Shown here: positions 43,704 to 54,016 of the stretch, one piece after another
How the letters are laid out: each line of letters opens with the position of its first letter
Numbering within the stretch: the first letter of the stretch is position 1
Source: Pseudomonas mucidolens
GTDB lineage: Bacteria > Pseudomonadota > Gammaproteobacteria > Pseudomonadales > Pseudomonadaceae
Length of the DNA: 64,000 nt
Direction: 5' to 3'
NCBI RefSeq assembly: GCF_900106045.1
Contig: NZ_LT629802.1
Coordinates: 4,092,001 to 4,156,000 of the forward strand
Position numbers and translations under genes: made by a program
The notes under the pieces: generated by a model
Databases searched by the model: none
What the model was told of the DNA's origin: nothing
What the model saw: the letters and a program-made list of their open reading frames with translations, nothing else

Positions 43704-44234
43704 ATGCTAATTGTCTTCAGCGGCCTTCCAGGCACTGGAAAAACCACGATTGCGCAGGGCCTGGCGGCTGAAATGCGCGCCGTGTATCTGCGAATCGACA
43801 CGATAGAACAAGCCATCCGCAACGCCGAGGTACTGGCGCAGGACGTCGGGCGCAGCGGTTATCGAGTCGCCAACGAGCTGGCCCTGAGTAACCTGCGCAT
43901 CGGTAACCAGGTGGTGGTCGACGGCGTTAACCCGGTGACCGAAAGCCGACAGGCCTGGCGCGATATTGCCGCGCGGGGTGCGAGCCCATTGTTGAATATT
44001 CAGGTGATCTGCTCCGATCAACAAGAGCATCGCCGACGGGTAGAAACCCGGCACAGCGATATCGCAGGACTGACGCCCCCCACCTGGCAATCGGTGTTAG
44101 CGCATGATTATGAAGCCTGGAATGACGCGCCGCTGACGATAGACACGGCCTTGATGTCCGCGACGCAAGCGGTCGCATTGATTGCCCGGCGATGTGCATT
44201 ACTTCACGGCACTCAGTCACATCCAAGGTGTTGA
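43704..44234 (+). CDS. AAA/P-loop small-molecule kinase-like protein
   Basis: A 176-residue single-domain P-loop protein. Walker A is FSGLPGTGKTTIAQ at the start. The acceptor region YLRIDTIEQAIR and QVVVDGVNPVTESRQAW fit the chloramphenicol-phosphotransferase/gluconokinase-like kinase group. A GGGAG site favours the ATG at 43704; one at 43689 overlaps the previous stop. Coupling to the DapF-like gene suggests a joint pathway, substrate unknown. Confidence 0.8.
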   Translation: MLIVFSGLPGTGKTTIAQGLAAEMRAVYLRIDTIEQAIRNAEVLAQDVGRSGYRVANELALSNLRIGNQVVVDGVNPVTESRQAWRDIAARGASPLLNIQVICSDQQEHRRRVETRHSDIAGLTPPTWQSVLAHDYEAWNDAPLTIDTALMSATQAVALIARRCALLHGTQSHPRC

Positions 44235-44279
44235 GCATCTTCTGCCTTATATCACTGGGCACCCTGGCAACCTGGAACA

Positions 44280-45762
44280 TCACCCATGCAGCGCCCGCGC
44301 CGCCGGCAATAACCCCCGAAACAAGGCATGACGCGCCCGCAATGCGGCACGCTGCCTGGTATCCGGCACATACCGCGCCTTGATCGGCATTCCACTTTGT
44401 AACAATACGGCCCCCCGCCCGCTCGCAACAAACCCCAGCTTCGCCGCGCCGATACACGCACTCAATTCACTGCCGTGCAAGGTGTAGATGTCCCGCTCAA
44501 GAATATTCGCCAGTAACTGTGCCCAATACGCGCTGCGAGCGCCGCCGCCCACCAAGGCGCAAGCCTGTACCGAGGCGCCGGCCGATTGCACTGCATGCAG
44601 AGCGTCGAGCAGGCCGAAGCCGACACCTTCCATCACCGCATAACCGAGCATTGCCGGCGTGCAGTCGTGGCCCAGGTTCATGAAGCCACCGCGTAACAGC
44701 GGATCATTGTGCGGCGTGCGCTCACCCGCCAGGTAAGGCAGGAACAGCGGAAGAGAGAGAAATGGTTTCCTCGAGCGGGACTGCTGCCTGCACGTGCTCC
44801 AGCAGCGTGTGCTCATCGACGATACCGCTCAGGCGTGTGACCCAGCGCAGGCAACTGGCGCCCGCGAGCATGGCGCCCATGGTGTACCAACGCTCGGGCA
44901 ATGCGTGGCAAAAACTGTGCACCGCACTGGCGGGATTGCTCGCGGCATAATCAGTGATCGCGACGATGGCCGCGCTGGTGCCCAAGGTGATAAATCCGTC
45001 ACCGGCATTGATCGCACCGATACCGACCGCCGCTACCGGGTTGTCCCCACCGCCTCCGGCGATGACCAAACCTGCGGGCAAACCCAAGCGGAGCGCTGCA
45101 CGGCTGTCGAGGACGCTGCCGGGCGCCCCGCCCTCCACCAGTCCGGGCATGTGCGAGAGGCTCAGCCCGGTTGCCCGCAGCATGGGCTCGAACCAGGTTC
45201 GCCTGGCGACGTCCAGCCACAAGGTTCCGGCGGCATCCGAGACGTCGCTGAGGCGTTCGCCGCTCAGGCGCAGACGCAGATAATCCTTGGGTGACAGCAC
45301 GCAATCAATGGCGCTGAAAATCTGCGGCTCATGGTGTTGCAGCCACAGTAACTTGGGGGCGGTCAGCCCGGCCATCGGCACGCTGCCAGTGATCTCGGCA
45401 AAGTCCGGGTAGTCACGCGCCAATGCTTCGGCGCAAGCTACGGCCCGCGAGTCATCCCAGAGCATGGCCGGGTACAGCACGCGATCGTCATCCCCCAGCA
45501 GCACCGCCCCATGCATCTGCCCGGAAAGGCCAATACACCCTATCCGGGCAAAGACTTCTGGCTGCTCAAGACGCAATTGATCGAGCACCTGCAGACACGC
45601 TTGCCACCAGTCCTCGGGATGCTGTTCGGACCAGCCGCTGTGCCGCCTCGAGACGGTCAGGCGCGCGCCAGCATGGGCCACGACCTGGCCGTTCTCCTCG
45701 AGCAAAATGGCCTTGAGTTCCGAAGTGCCCAGGTCGATGCCCAGAGAGATGGGACTGCTCAT
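44280..45762 (-). pseudogene. xylB: FGGY carbohydrate kinase (xylulokinase-like), frameshifted
   Basis: Together the two frames encode a full FGGY kinase. The N-terminal frame (44722-45762) has SLGIDLGTSELKAILLEE, CIGLSGQMHGAVLL, AMLWDDSRA and GGGGDNPVAAVGIGAINAG. It then runs out of frame at ETISLSSAVPALPGG. The C-terminal frame resumes as FLSLPLFLPYLAGERTPHND and includes ALVGGGARSAYWAQLLANIL. The break lies in a short CT repeat (44752-44760). Adding one CT restores a continuous reading. It ends the sugar ABC operon and would phosphorylate the imported ketose or polyol-derived sugar. It may be a real mutation, a phase-variable site or a sequence error. Confidence 0.88.
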
Positions 45763-45784
45763 ACCGACACGCTCCAATCAGGCA

Positions 45785-46726
45785 TCAACGCTTACTCGAC
45801 CAGCCGTTGTACGCCGCGACGTTATCGCGCGTGATCAATTTGGGCGCGAGCAGGGTCACGGCTTCGGCCGGTGGCTTGTCATTGAGCAAGTCGTTGCCAA
45901 TGTCGACCGCCGTCTGCGCCATGGCCCACGGGTCCTGGCTGGAAGAAGCCTGGATCAGCGACTCGGACTTGAGCGAATTCTCGATATCCGGCGCGCCGTC
46001 CACTGAGGTAATGACGATGCCGCCGCGCTTCAACTGCCGGGCAGCCAGATCGCTGCCAATGGCCTGTGGATCGTTGATGGCGAACAGTCCATCGATCTGC
46101 GGGAAGCGTGTCAGGTAACCCTGCATCACATTCAAGCCGCCTTCCCGTGAACCTTTGCCGTCCTGATCGTCGGACAGCACTTTGATCTGCGGCGCGCCGG
46201 CCAGGGCGGCCTTACAACCCTTGACCCGATCAGTGACCGCCGTGACTTGCGGTCCGTTCTGGATGATCACGTTACCTTTGCCCGCCAGCTTGTCGACGAT
46301 GAACTGACAGGCCAATTTGCCGGCCTCAACGTTATCGGTCTGCACCGTGGCGTTCACGCCCTTGGCGTCGACGTCCACCGCCACCACCACGATCCCGGCA
46401 TTCCGGGCTTTCTTGATCGCCGACGCCATGGCCGACGGGTCGACGGCGTTCAGCAATATCAGGTCGACCTTGGACGAGATAAAGTTATCGATCTGCGAGA
46501 ACTGCTTGCTCAGGTCGTAATCAGCCGAGACCGAGGTCACCTTGACGTCCGGGTTCAACGCCTTGGCCCGCGCCGTGGCGCCATCGGCGAGGGTGACGAA
46601 ATAGGGATTACCCAGCGACCCCATGCTGATCCCCAGGGCTTTGAGTTCACGGGCCTGCACGGCTTGGGACATCAGCACAGCCAGGCTCAGGGAAGCGACA
46701 ACAGGAAAGATACGTTTGAAGTTCAT
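45785..46726 (-). CDS. Sugar ABC transporter, periplasmic binding protein
   Basis: A 313-residue RbsB-type (periplasmic binding protein, LacI-like fold) receptor. The signal peptide ends MSQAVQA. Motifs are KALGISMGSLGNPYFVTLAD, FSQIDNFISSKVDLILLNAV and LFAINDPQAIGSDLAAR. The carbohydrate kinase gene follows at 22 bp. Ligand class is a pentose, hexose or polyol-like sugar by family; nothing in the sequence fixes it. Confidence 0.92.
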   Translation of the reverse strand: MNFKRIFPVVASLSLAVLMSQAVQARELKALGISMGSLGNPYFVTLADGATARAKALNPDVKVTSVSADYDLSKQFSQIDNFISSKVDLILLNAVDPSAMASAIKKARNAGIVVVAVDVDAKGVNATVQTDNVEAGKLACQFIVDKLAGKGNVIIQNGPQVTAVTDRVKGCKAALAGAPQIKVLSDDQDGKGSREGGLNVMQGYLTRFPQIDGLFAINDPQAIGSDLAARQLKRGGIVITSVDGAPDIENSLKSESLIQASSSQDPWAMAQTAVDIGNDLLNDKPPAEAVTLLAPKLITRDNVAAYNGWSSKR

Positions 46727-46756
46727 GACGACTCTCTTGTGATTGTTGTTGAGAAA

Positions 46757-47734
46757 TCAGGTTCGCGTGCCGGATTGGCGATAACGATCCAGCGCCACGG
46801 CGCCAATGATCACGATGCCCTTGATGATGTACTGCCAGATATCCGAGACCCCAAGCAGCACCAGGCCATTGGTCAGCACCGCGATGATCAGTGCACCAAT
46901 CAAGGTACCGGCGATGGTGCTGACACCGCCGACAAAACTGGTGCCGCCAAGGATCACCGCGGCAATCGCATCCAACTCGTAGGATTGGCCCAGTTGCAAG
47001 CCGTTGGCGGCAAACAGGCGCGACGCACTCATCACCGCGCCCAAACCTGCCAGTGCACCGGACATGGCGTAGACGAAGAGCAGCACCTTCCACACCTTGA
47101 TGCCAGAAAGCCGCGCCGCTTCCGGGTTGCCGCCCACCGAGTAGATCTGCACGCCCATCACCGTGCGCCGCAGGATGAACCACGACAGGATAATCACCGC
47201 CACCGCGATCACGACCAGCCACGGCACACCGAGAATCGAGTCATTGCCGATAAAGGCGAACGGCAAGTCCGGGTTGAATACGGTTTTGTCGTCGGCCAAC
47301 AACCGCGCCAAACCACGCATGGCCGTCAGCGCACCGAGGGTGACGATAAACGGTGGCAGCCGCAGGAAGGCGATCAATCCGCCGTTGACCAGGCCCAGTA
47401 ACAGACCGAAGCCGACCCCGGCGACAATCCCCAGCATGCCGTATTGCGGTGACATCGAGGTTTGCAGCGCCACCACGGCAGACGCGGCAAGAATCGCCCC
47501 CACCGACAAATCGATACCGGCAGTCAGGATCACAAAGGTCATGCCCGCCGCCAAGACCACATTCACCGACGCCTGCTGGCTGATGATCGACAGATTCTGC
47601 AGCGTGAGAAAGTTTTCGCTGGCCAGGGCAAAGCCCACCAGTAACAGCACCAATACCGGCAGCATGCCAACAGTGCGCATCAGTTCGCGAATACGCTCGC
47701 GCTTGGCCACAGTTGCAAGGGTGTCTACGGTCAT
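46757..47734 (-). CDS. Sugar ABC transporter permease
   Basis: A 325-residue RbsC-type permease with eight to ten membrane segments. Signatures are MTFVILTAGIDLSVGAILA, LRLPPFIVTLGALTAMRGLA, FILRRTVMGVQIYSVGGNPE and AAVILGGTSFVGGVSTIAG. I start at MTVDTLATVAKRE because GGAGAG lies 7 bp upstream; the ATG at 47767, which would overlap the ATPase gene by 8 bp, is an alternative. Confidence 0.92.
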   Translation of the reverse strand: MTVDTLATVAKRERIRELMRTVGMLPVLVLLLVGFALASENFLTLQNLSIISQQASVNVVLAAGMTFVILTAGIDLSVGAILAASAVVALQTSMSPQYGMLGIVAGVGFGLLLGLVNGGLIAFLRLPPFIVTLGALTAMRGLARLLADDKTVFNPDLPFAFIGNDSILGVPWLVVIAVAVIILSWFILRRTVMGVQIYSVGGNPEAARLSGIKVWKVLLFVYAMSGALAGLGAVMSASRLFAANGLQLGQSYELDAIAAVILGGTSFVGGVSTIAGTLIGALIIAVLTNGLVLLGVSDIWQYIIKGIVIIGAVALDRYRQSGTRT

Positions 47735-47759
47735 CGCAGTGCTCTCCAAAGTCTCGGGG

Positions 47760-49304
47760 TCAGCCATGAGCGGCCACCTGCTCGCCACCGGTGGCGAGGT
47801 CGATAATCGCTTCCTGGGAAATCTCATGGCCGCAGGCTCCGCCCAACTGCGCCACCAACTGGCCTTCGCGCATGATCAGCACCCGGTCGCAGGTGCCGAT
47901 GATTTCCGGCAGTTCGCTGGAAATCACCACAATGCCCACGCCCGCCTGCGCCAATTGATTGATGATTCGATAGATTTCCGATTTGGAACCGATGTCCACG
48001 CCTCGGGTGGGCTCATCGAGGATCAGCACATGCGGCTTGATCTCCAACAGACGCGCCAGCAACACTTTCTGCTGATTGCCACCGGACAGCGCGCCGACAT
48101 TGACCTTGCCCGAGGCGACACGAATCGACAGCGATTCAATAGCCCCCGTGGCGCGCCGCGCGCCCTGGCGCCGGTCAAGCACCCCGCCGGCGCGAGCGTC
48201 CGGGACACAGGCGCAGATGTTGATGTTGTCAGCCACGCTCATGTCGAGGAACAGCCCTTGGGCCTTGCGGTCTTCGGTGAGGTAAACCACGCCGGCACGG
48301 ATCGCATCGGTCGGGTTGCGCAACGGCGTCACGGGTTTGCCCACCACCTCCAGAGTGCCGCCGGTACGTGGGTCGGCGGCAAAGATCAGCCGCGCCAATT
48401 CGGTACGGCCAGCGCCCACCAGCCCGGCGATGCCCAGCACTTCACCGGCATGCAACTCGAAACTGCACGGCTTCACGCGCTTGCCATCGGCCATGTCGCG
48501 CACCCGCATCACCACCGCTCCCGGGTCGTAGGCCGCGTGCTCCTTCTTGTAGAACCCGGACAGGTCGCGCCCCACCATCATCTTCACCAGCATTTCGGCA
48601 GACAGCACATCCCGGGCCAATTCGCCGACATATTCACCATCGCGCAACACCGAAACACGGTCTGACAGTTCATAGATCTCGGCCATGCGGTGGCTGATGT
48701 AGATAATCGCCAGCCCCTGGCCGCGCAGCTGTTTGATCAAGGCGAACAGACGGTCGGTCTCGCGCGACGACAGCGGTGTAGTGGGCTCGTCCATCACCAG
48801 GATTTTTGCCTCGGCATGCAAGGCGCGGGCGATTTCCACCAATTGGCGCTCGGCGATCGACAATGTGCCCACGCGAGCGGACGGCTTGAATTCAGCGCCC
48901 AGGCGCGTCAGCACCTCAAGGCAACCGCCCTCCATGCCCTTGCGGTCGATGGTCCACCCACGACGTAATTCGCGCCCCAGATAAATATTCTCGGCCACGC
49001 TGAGGTTCGGGCACAGGCTCAGTTCTTGATAGATCACGGCGATGCCGAGGTCTTTTGCGGTGCCGGGGTGATAGTGGGCAACGGGCTGGCCGTTGATGCG
49101 GATTTCGCCACCATCATCCGCCTGATAGGCGCCGGAGAGGATTTTCATCAGCGTCGATTTGCCGGCACCGTTTTCCCCCATCAAGGCGTGAATTTCACCA
49201 GGATAGACTTTCAGGCCGACATTTTTCAGTACGCGCAAACCGTTGAAGGTCTTGGAAATATCGCGCATTTCGAGCAGGGGAACTGCAGTGGGTTCAAGGT
49301 ACAT
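47760..49304 (-). CDS. Sugar ABC transporter ATP-binding protein
   Basis: A 514-residue RbsA-type protein with two ATPase halves. The first has Walker [13 protein letters not shown], signature [12 protein letters not shown] and Walker [13 protein letters not shown]. The second lacks a canonical Walker A ([12 protein letters not shown]), as usual in this family, but has signature [15 protein letters not shown] and [12 protein letters not shown]. First gene of the operon ATPase-permease-receptor-kinase, with no dehydrogenase or regulator next to it. Confidence 0.93.
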   Translation of the reverse strand: MYLEPTAVPLLEMRDISKTFNGLRVLKNVGLKVYPGEIHALMGENGAGKSTLMKILSGAYQADDGGEIRINGQPVAHYHPGTAKDLGIAVIYQELSLCPNLSVAENIYLGRELRRGWTIDRKGMEGGCLEVLTRLGAEFKPSARVGTLSIAERQLVEIARALHAEAKILVMDEPTTPLSSRETDRLFALIKQLRGQGLAIIYISHRMAEIYELSDRVSVLRDGEYVGELARDVLSAEMLVKMMVGRDLSGFYKKEHAAYDPGAVVMRVRDMADGKRVKPCSFELHAGEVLGIAGLVGAGRTELARLIFAADPRTGGTLEVVGKPVTPLRNPTDAIRAGVVYLTEDRKAQGLFLDMSVADNINICACVPDARAGGVLDRRQGARRATGAIESLSIRVASGKVNVGALSGGNQQKVLLARLLEIKPHVLILDEPTRGVDIGSKSEIYRIINQLAQAGVGIVVISSELPEIIGTCDRVLIMREGQLVAQLGGACGHEISQEAIIDLATGGEQVAAHG

Positions 49305-49366
49305 GGCGACCCCGGTATTTATTATTTTTGTCCGTTGGCTCTTGCGACACCGCAGTGTCGGCTGGC

Positions 49367-49390
49367 CTGATTACGCTCGACTGTAATCAG
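49367..49390. promoter_or_regulatory. Inverted repeat upstream of the sugar ABC operon
   Basis: CTGATTAC-GCTCGACT-GTAATCAG is a perfect 8-bp inverted repeat 63 bp before the ATPase start. A second hairpin CGACAC-CGCA-GTGTCG lies at 49345-49360. These look like operators, but no regulator gene is adjacent. Confidence 0.5.
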
Positions 49391-49480
49391 ATATATTTGC
49401 TAACGCAAGCACGGAAGAAACGTTTCAGCGTAGTGGGATCGACGAAGAACACAGCATATTCAGGACCAACCCGTACGCCA

Positions 49481-50680
49481 CTACACCACCCTCGTATCGG
49501 CCTTACGCCCACCATGAATCAACCCATGCACCAACAACCCCGCCACTAACCCCCAAAACGCACCGCCTACTCCTAGCAAGGTGACATTGGCGGCGGTCGC
49601 CAGAAAGGTAATCAACGCTGTTTCCCGCGTATGCGTGTCGGCCATCGCACTGGCCAGGCTCGAGCCGATTGCACCGAGCAAGGCCAGGCCCGCCAACGTA
49701 GTGATAAAGGCACGCGGTAGAACCATGAACAACGTTGCGAGCGTGACCCCAAAGACGCCGACAGTGATGTACAGCGCACCGCACACCAGCCCGGCGATAT
49801 AGCGTTTGGACGGATCTTCGTGGGCGTCGCGGCCCGTGCAGATCGCCGCCGTGATCGCTGCGATGTTGAACGCATGCGCACCGAACGGCGCCATGATGAG
49901 CGATCCCAGACCGGTGACGGTGATGATCGGGTTGGCACTGGTGCTGAAGCCATCATTGCGCAGCACCAGCATGCCTGGGATGTATTGCCCGGTCAGGGTG
50001 ATCACAAACAGCGGTAACGCGACACCAAGCAATGCGGCGACGGAAAAGTGTGGTATTTGCAGAACCGGCGCCGCCAGTTGCAGCTCGACGCCGCTCAAAT
50101 CGACTCGCTGCTGACTGATGAGCAATGCCAAGCCAATCAACAGAATCCCGACCATCGCATAGCGCGAAGTGAAGCGCCGCAACACCGCGTAAGACACCAC
50201 CAGGATGATCACTAACACTGGATCGGCGCTGGCACCGCCAAACGCCGCCACACCAAACTGCAACAGAATGCCTGCCAGCAAACCTGCGGCAATTCCGCCC
50301 GGGATCAACCGCACCAACCGTTCAAAAGCGCCGCACAGACCCAGCACCACAAAGCCGGCGGCGCACATGATATAAGCGCCGAGCACTTCAGCATAAGGCG
50401 TAAAGGGCATGACCGTTGCCAAAAAGGCCACGCCCGGTGTCGACCAGGCCGTGATGATCGGCGCCCGATAGCGGTAACTCAGCCACGCCCCGGTCACACC
50501 TACCCCGATGCTCACCGACCAGACCCATGAAGCAGTTTGCGCCGCACTGAGTTGCGCCAATTGTGCGGCCTGGAACACCAGGATGAAGGTCCCGGCGTAG
50601 TTGACGATTACCGAAATGAACGCGCTGATGCCGGGGGAGATGAAGTCGGTGAGGCGCAGTTTTGTAGCTGATTGGCTCAT
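49481..50680 (-). CDS. benE: BenE-family benzoate/H+ symporter
   Basis: A 399-residue inner-membrane transporter with about twelve segments. Motifs are FISPGISAFISVIVNYAGTF, ITAWSTPGVAFLATVMPF, GQYIPGMLVLRNDGF and MAPFGAHAFNIAAITAAICT, all typical of BenE. I start at MSQSATKLRLTDF, since upstream frame residues are not membrane-like. No benzoate catabolic genes are nearby, so the substrate may be another aromatic or organic acid. Confidence 0.9.
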   Translation of the reverse strand: MSQSATKLRLTDFISPGISAFISVIVNYAGTFILVFQAAQLAQLSAAQTASWVWSVSIGVGVTGAWLSYRYRAPIITAWSTPGVAFLATVMPFTPYAEVLGAYIMCAAGFVVLGLCGAFERLVRLIPGGIAAGLLAGILLQFGVAAFGGASADPVLVIILVVSYAVLRRFTSRYAMVGILLIGLALLISQQRVDLSGVELQLAAPVLQIPHFSVAALLGVALPLFVITLTGQYIPGMLVLRNDGFSTSANPIITVTGLGSLIMAPFGAHAFNIAAITAAICTGRDAHEDPSKRYIAGLVCGALYITVGVFGVTLATLFMVLPRAFITTLAGLALLGAIGSSLASAMADTHTRETALITFLATAANVTLLGVGGAFWGLVAGLLVHGLIHGGRKADTRVV

Positions 50681-50779
50681 GGAGGCGTCCTTGACGGAGA
50701 GGATTGAGGGCGCCAAGGCTAACCCTCGATGGCCCCCCCTTTCAGTCCACTTCCTCGCGCCATGCCAGACCACTTGAGA

Positions 50780-52252
50780 TTATCGAAGCGCCTTGGCCAG
50801 CGTCCGGGTCGCCGCCTCGATTTCAGTGGGCGTCAGCGCCGAAAAACCCAATAGCCAGCCTCCCGTAGCGGGTGGCTTGGCGTAGAGACGACTAAGACCT
50901 GGCAACTGGATACCCACCCGCGCCGCGCGCCGAAGGGTCTCGAGTTCTGTCCACCCCTCCTTCAGCAAACAGGGGAGCTGCAAGCCACCCGGCGGCAAAC
51001 TGGCAGTGACGATAGCGCTCAAGTGGCGCCGGACGGCCTGCGCCATCGCATCGCGGCGCTCTCCGTAGATGTTGCGCATCGCACGGATATGGCTGCCGAA
51101 ATGGCCGTCGCTCATGAAGCGCGCCAACGTCAGTTGGGCGAGCTGCGGGGTGTGCCCATCGAGGATGCTGCGCGCATAGGTCATGGGTTTGACCAGCTCC
51201 GGCGGCAACACCATGAACCCCATGCGCAAACCGGGGTACAGCGACTTGCTGAACGTACCCAGGTAAAGCGTGCGCTGGTAACGGTCCAGCCCCTGCACGC
51301 AGGCAGTCGGCAAGCCCTCGTAGTGAAACTGGCTGTCGTAATCGTCCTCGATAATCCAGCCTTGGCGCTCGGCGGCCCAGGCGGTCAGTTCAAGGCGTCG
51401 CTCCAGGGCGAGGGTCGCACCGGTGGGATATTGATGGGACGGCGTGACGTACACGGTATTGGCGCCGCTGCGGTCGGCGCGCAGGTGATCGATACACACG
51501 CCTTGATCATCCACCGGAACCGGCACAACCTTGAGCTGGGCCATCTCGAACGCCTTGCGCGCACCGAAGTAGCCGGGGTCTTCCATCAGGATCGGCTGGC
51601 CGGCATCCACCAACACTTGGGCACACAAATAGAGAGCCTGGCGTGTACTGGACAACACCAGCACCTGATCAGGCGTCACTCGGGCACCCCGCTCCAGGTT
51701 CAGATAATGCGCGATGGCCTGGCGCAGCGGTTCGGCGCCTTGCGGGTCGCCGTGCAACAGCAGGCCTGGCGGGTAATCCTTCAACGTATGGCGGTGCAAG
51801 CGCTCCCAGATTCCGACGGGAAAGGTACGGGTTTCAGGCAGGCCCGTGGCAAAGGCCTTGACTACTTGTTGGTCGCTGACACCGCCACTGGCGAGAATAT
51901 CCGCACCGCGGGTACTGAGCGTCGCGGCCAAGTTCACGGGCACCGGCTTATGCTGGCGCACGCCCCGCAGACCAGGCCCGATCTTTTCGGAAACGAAGCT
52001 ACCCGAGCCTTCACGCCGACAGAGATAGCCGTCCAGTTGCAACTGCACATAGGCAATCTCAACGGTGTCCCGAGAAATGCCCAACGAGCGTGCAAGCGTG
52101 CGAGTCGCCGGCAGGCGGCTGCCGGGCGCAAGGATGCCTTCCAGGATCAGTTGGCGCAGCACGCGCTGCACACGCACGCGTAAATCCAGTGCGGCTATTT
52201 TCGGGTCGGCGAGGCGAATCTTGAGCGTGTCTAGCTCGAGGTTGTGAGTCAT
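50780..52252 (-). CDS. MocR/PdxR-type GntR-aminotransferase regulator
   Basis: A regulator of about 490 residues. The N-terminal GntR winged helix (VQRVLRQLILEGILAPGSRL, SLGISRDTVEIAYVQLQLDG) is joined to a fold-type I aminotransferase-like domain with the PLP lysine in TLYLGTFSKSLYPGLRMGF. NTVYVTPSHQYPTGATL and WIIEDDYDSQFHYE are MocR signatures. It lies 100 bp upstream of benE in the same direction and may control it. The start MTHNLELD (52252) is preferred; 52330 is possible as neither has a strong ribosome site. Confidence 0.88.
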   Translation of the reverse strand: MTHNLELDTLKIRLADPKIAALDLRVRVQRVLRQLILEGILAPGSRLPATRTLARSLGISRDTVEIAYVQLQLDGYLCRREGSGSFVSEKIGPGLRGVRQHKPVPVNLAATLSTRGADILASGGVSDQQVVKAFATGLPETRTFPVGIWERLHRHTLKDYPPGLLLHGDPQGAEPLRQAIAHYLNLERGARVTPDQVLVLSSTRQALYLCAQVLVDAGQPILMEDPGYFGARKAFEMAQLKVVPVPVDDQGVCIDHLRADRSGANTVYVTPSHQYPTGATLALERRLELTAWAAERQGWIIEDDYDSQFHYEGLPTACVQGLDRYQRTLYLGTFSKSLYPGLRMGFMVLPPELVKPMTYARSILDGHTPQLAQLTLARFMSDGHFGSHIRAMRNIYGERRDAMAQAVRRHLSAIVTASLPPGGLQLPCLLKEGWTELETLRRAARVGIQLPGLSRLYAKPPATGGWLLGFSALTPTEIEAATRTLAKALR

Positions 52253-52356
52253 GTAGTTTGCCAGGCATGAAAAAGACGGCACGCCAAACCCCACATCTTT
52301 GTTCGACACCGCCGATATGTCCATGTCCAATGTCGGCGATGTAGAGCGAGTGCGGG

Positions 52357-52815
52357 TTACAACGTCATGCGGTACTCGATGAAGCCCGAGTCCTCGGCCA
52401 CCCAGTTGTAGAGCTTTTGTGCGCGCTTATTGGTTTGATGGGTGTGCCAATACAGGCGCGAACATCCGTGTTGCCGAGCAAAGTCGCGCACCTGTTCGAT
52501 AAGCATTTTGCCGCTCCCGCTGCCACGGACGGTGGGCGCCACATACAGGTCCTCCAGGTAGCAGTAGTCGGCGACTGTCCAGGTTGAGCGATGCAGGACG
52601 GCATTAACCAACCCCACCAGATCCTCGCCCTGGGCCGCCACGAAACCAGAAACCGGCTCATCCGGATCGAGAAAACGACTGAACGTAGACCGTGATACAG
52701 CCTCCTCCAGCGTGACTTCATAGAAGTCTTGATAAGCCAGCCACAATGCCAGCCACCGCTCATAGTCGTCGGGCTGAAGCGCTCGCACGATCACGCTCTG
52801 TTGATCATTACCCAT
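52357..52815 (-). CDS. GNAT-family N-acetyltransferase
   Basis: A 152-residue acetyl-CoA-dependent acetyltransferase. The acetyl-CoA loop is LYVAPTVRGSGSGKMLIEQV, preceded by LVGLVNAVLHRSTW and followed by RLYWHTHQTNKRAQKLYNWV, the usual C-terminal pattern. Target is unknown. It is upstream of the MocR gene on the same strand, about 100 bp away. Confidence 0.9.
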   Translation of the reverse strand: MGNDQQSVIVRALQPDDYERWLALWLAYQDFYEVTLEEAVSRSTFSRFLDPDEPVSGFVAAQGEDLVGLVNAVLHRSTWTVADYCYLEDLYVAPTVRGSGSGKMLIEQVRDFARQHGCSRLYWHTHQTNKRAQKLYNWVAEDSGFIEYRMTL

Positions 52816-52984
52816 TGCACTCTCCTACAGAAAAACCGAAACCGAAACCGGATCGGGACCGTGCAATGGTAGGGTCTTCAACCCGTTCGCAACCGACCAC
52901 TTCAGCCCCGTCGGGCAGGCCAATCGCGCGCCGCTGTTCATCGGCTATCATGAATACCCGCCAGACAACTGGAAGTCCGATCTC

Positions 52985-54016
52985 ATGTTCAAACCCTTGG
53001 CTGTCCTGGCCTTCGCGGGCGCTGCGAGCTATGCCGATGCGGCGCCCGCCGACCTTGCCGGTGTGTGGAGCGGCACTCTTGGCAAAGCTTCGATCACTGC
53101 CTGTTTCAATGCGTCTCCCGACAGCAACGGCAGTTACTACTACACGCGTTTTCTGACGTCGATCCAATTGAGCCGTGAGCAAGCTGGCGAGCCATGGGTG
53201 GAGGAAGGCAACAGTGGGTCCTGGAAACTGAACACGCCTCAGGAGAACAGACTGACGGGAACCTGGACCAAGCCCTCAGGCGGCGAGCCGCTGCCGTTAG
53301 TGCTGACACGAACTGACGCCCAAGGGTGTGGCAGTGACGCCTATAACCGGCCGATGGAATCAGCACCGCTACCCGCCAAAGTGGAAAAAAGAACCTTTGG
53401 CGCGCATCGCTACCAGGTAAAGACCCAAGGCGCCGAGGTCACCCTCAAGCTGGAGGGTGGTGGTCGGGCGATGCAGAAGATCAACCAGCACCTGGCGCAG
53501 CTGGCCGTCAGCCCCGAGGGCCAGGCCGAGTTCTTCCGTGAACGGCGCGAGTATCTGGGCCGCAACGGTTCCGCCCACACCAGCGAAATCGAGGTAGAGC
53601 CCATTTACTGGTCGTCCCACTGGATCACCGTCAAGTTCTATCGCTGGACCGCCGGCTATGGGCGCAACGGCATCAGTTGGGGCTTGCACTCCTGGGACCT
53701 GCAAACCGGTGAACGCGTCGATCCATGGCGCTGGGTCGGCAGTCGCCAGGCGTGGGATGCCCCCTACTCCGCACAGGTCAAACTGTCGCCCGCCTTCAGT
53801 GCCTGGCTGGAAAAGCAGGCCAGCGTGGACGAGGGCTGCCCGGCCATCAGCAGCTACTCGAGATTCGACCTGAGCTTCAACACTCAAGGCTTGCAGCTCT
53901 CAACACCCTCCTACGGCGACGGTTGCGACAATGAGCTGAGCTTCACCTGGGCGCAGTTGGAGCCCGTGTTGTCGGCGCAAGGCAAGGCGGCCCTGGCCAG
54001 CCTGAAGGCGCCTTGA
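52985..54016 (+). CDS. Secreted protein of unknown function
   Basis: A 343-residue periplasmic or secreted protein. The signal peptide ends about residue 19 (SYADA/APADL). The first domain contains ADLAGVWSGTLGKASITACF, then SGSWKLNTPQENRLTGTWTK, a beta-rich pattern like lipocalin or lysozyme-inhibitor-type domains. The second half (FFRERREYLGRNG, FYRWTAGYGRNGISWGLHSW) is DUF3298-like in character. Six cysteines could form disulfides. No firm family. Confidence 0.7.
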   Translation: MFKPLAVLAFAGAASYADAAPADLAGVWSGTLGKASITACFNASPDSNGSYYYTRFLTSIQLSREQAGEPWVEEGNSGSWKLNTPQENRLTGTWTKPSGGEPLPLVLTRTDAQGCGSDAYNRPMESAPLPAKVEKRTFGAHRYQVKTQGAEVTLKLEGGGRAMQKINQHLAQLAVSPEGQAEFFRERREYLGRNGSAHTSEIEVEPIYWSSHWITVKFYRWTAGYGRNGISWGLHSWDLQTGERVDPWRWVGSRQAWDAPYSAQVKLSPAFSAWLEKQASVDEGCPAISSYSRFDLSFNTQGLQLSTPSYGDGCDNELSFTWAQLEPVLSAQGKAALASLKAP

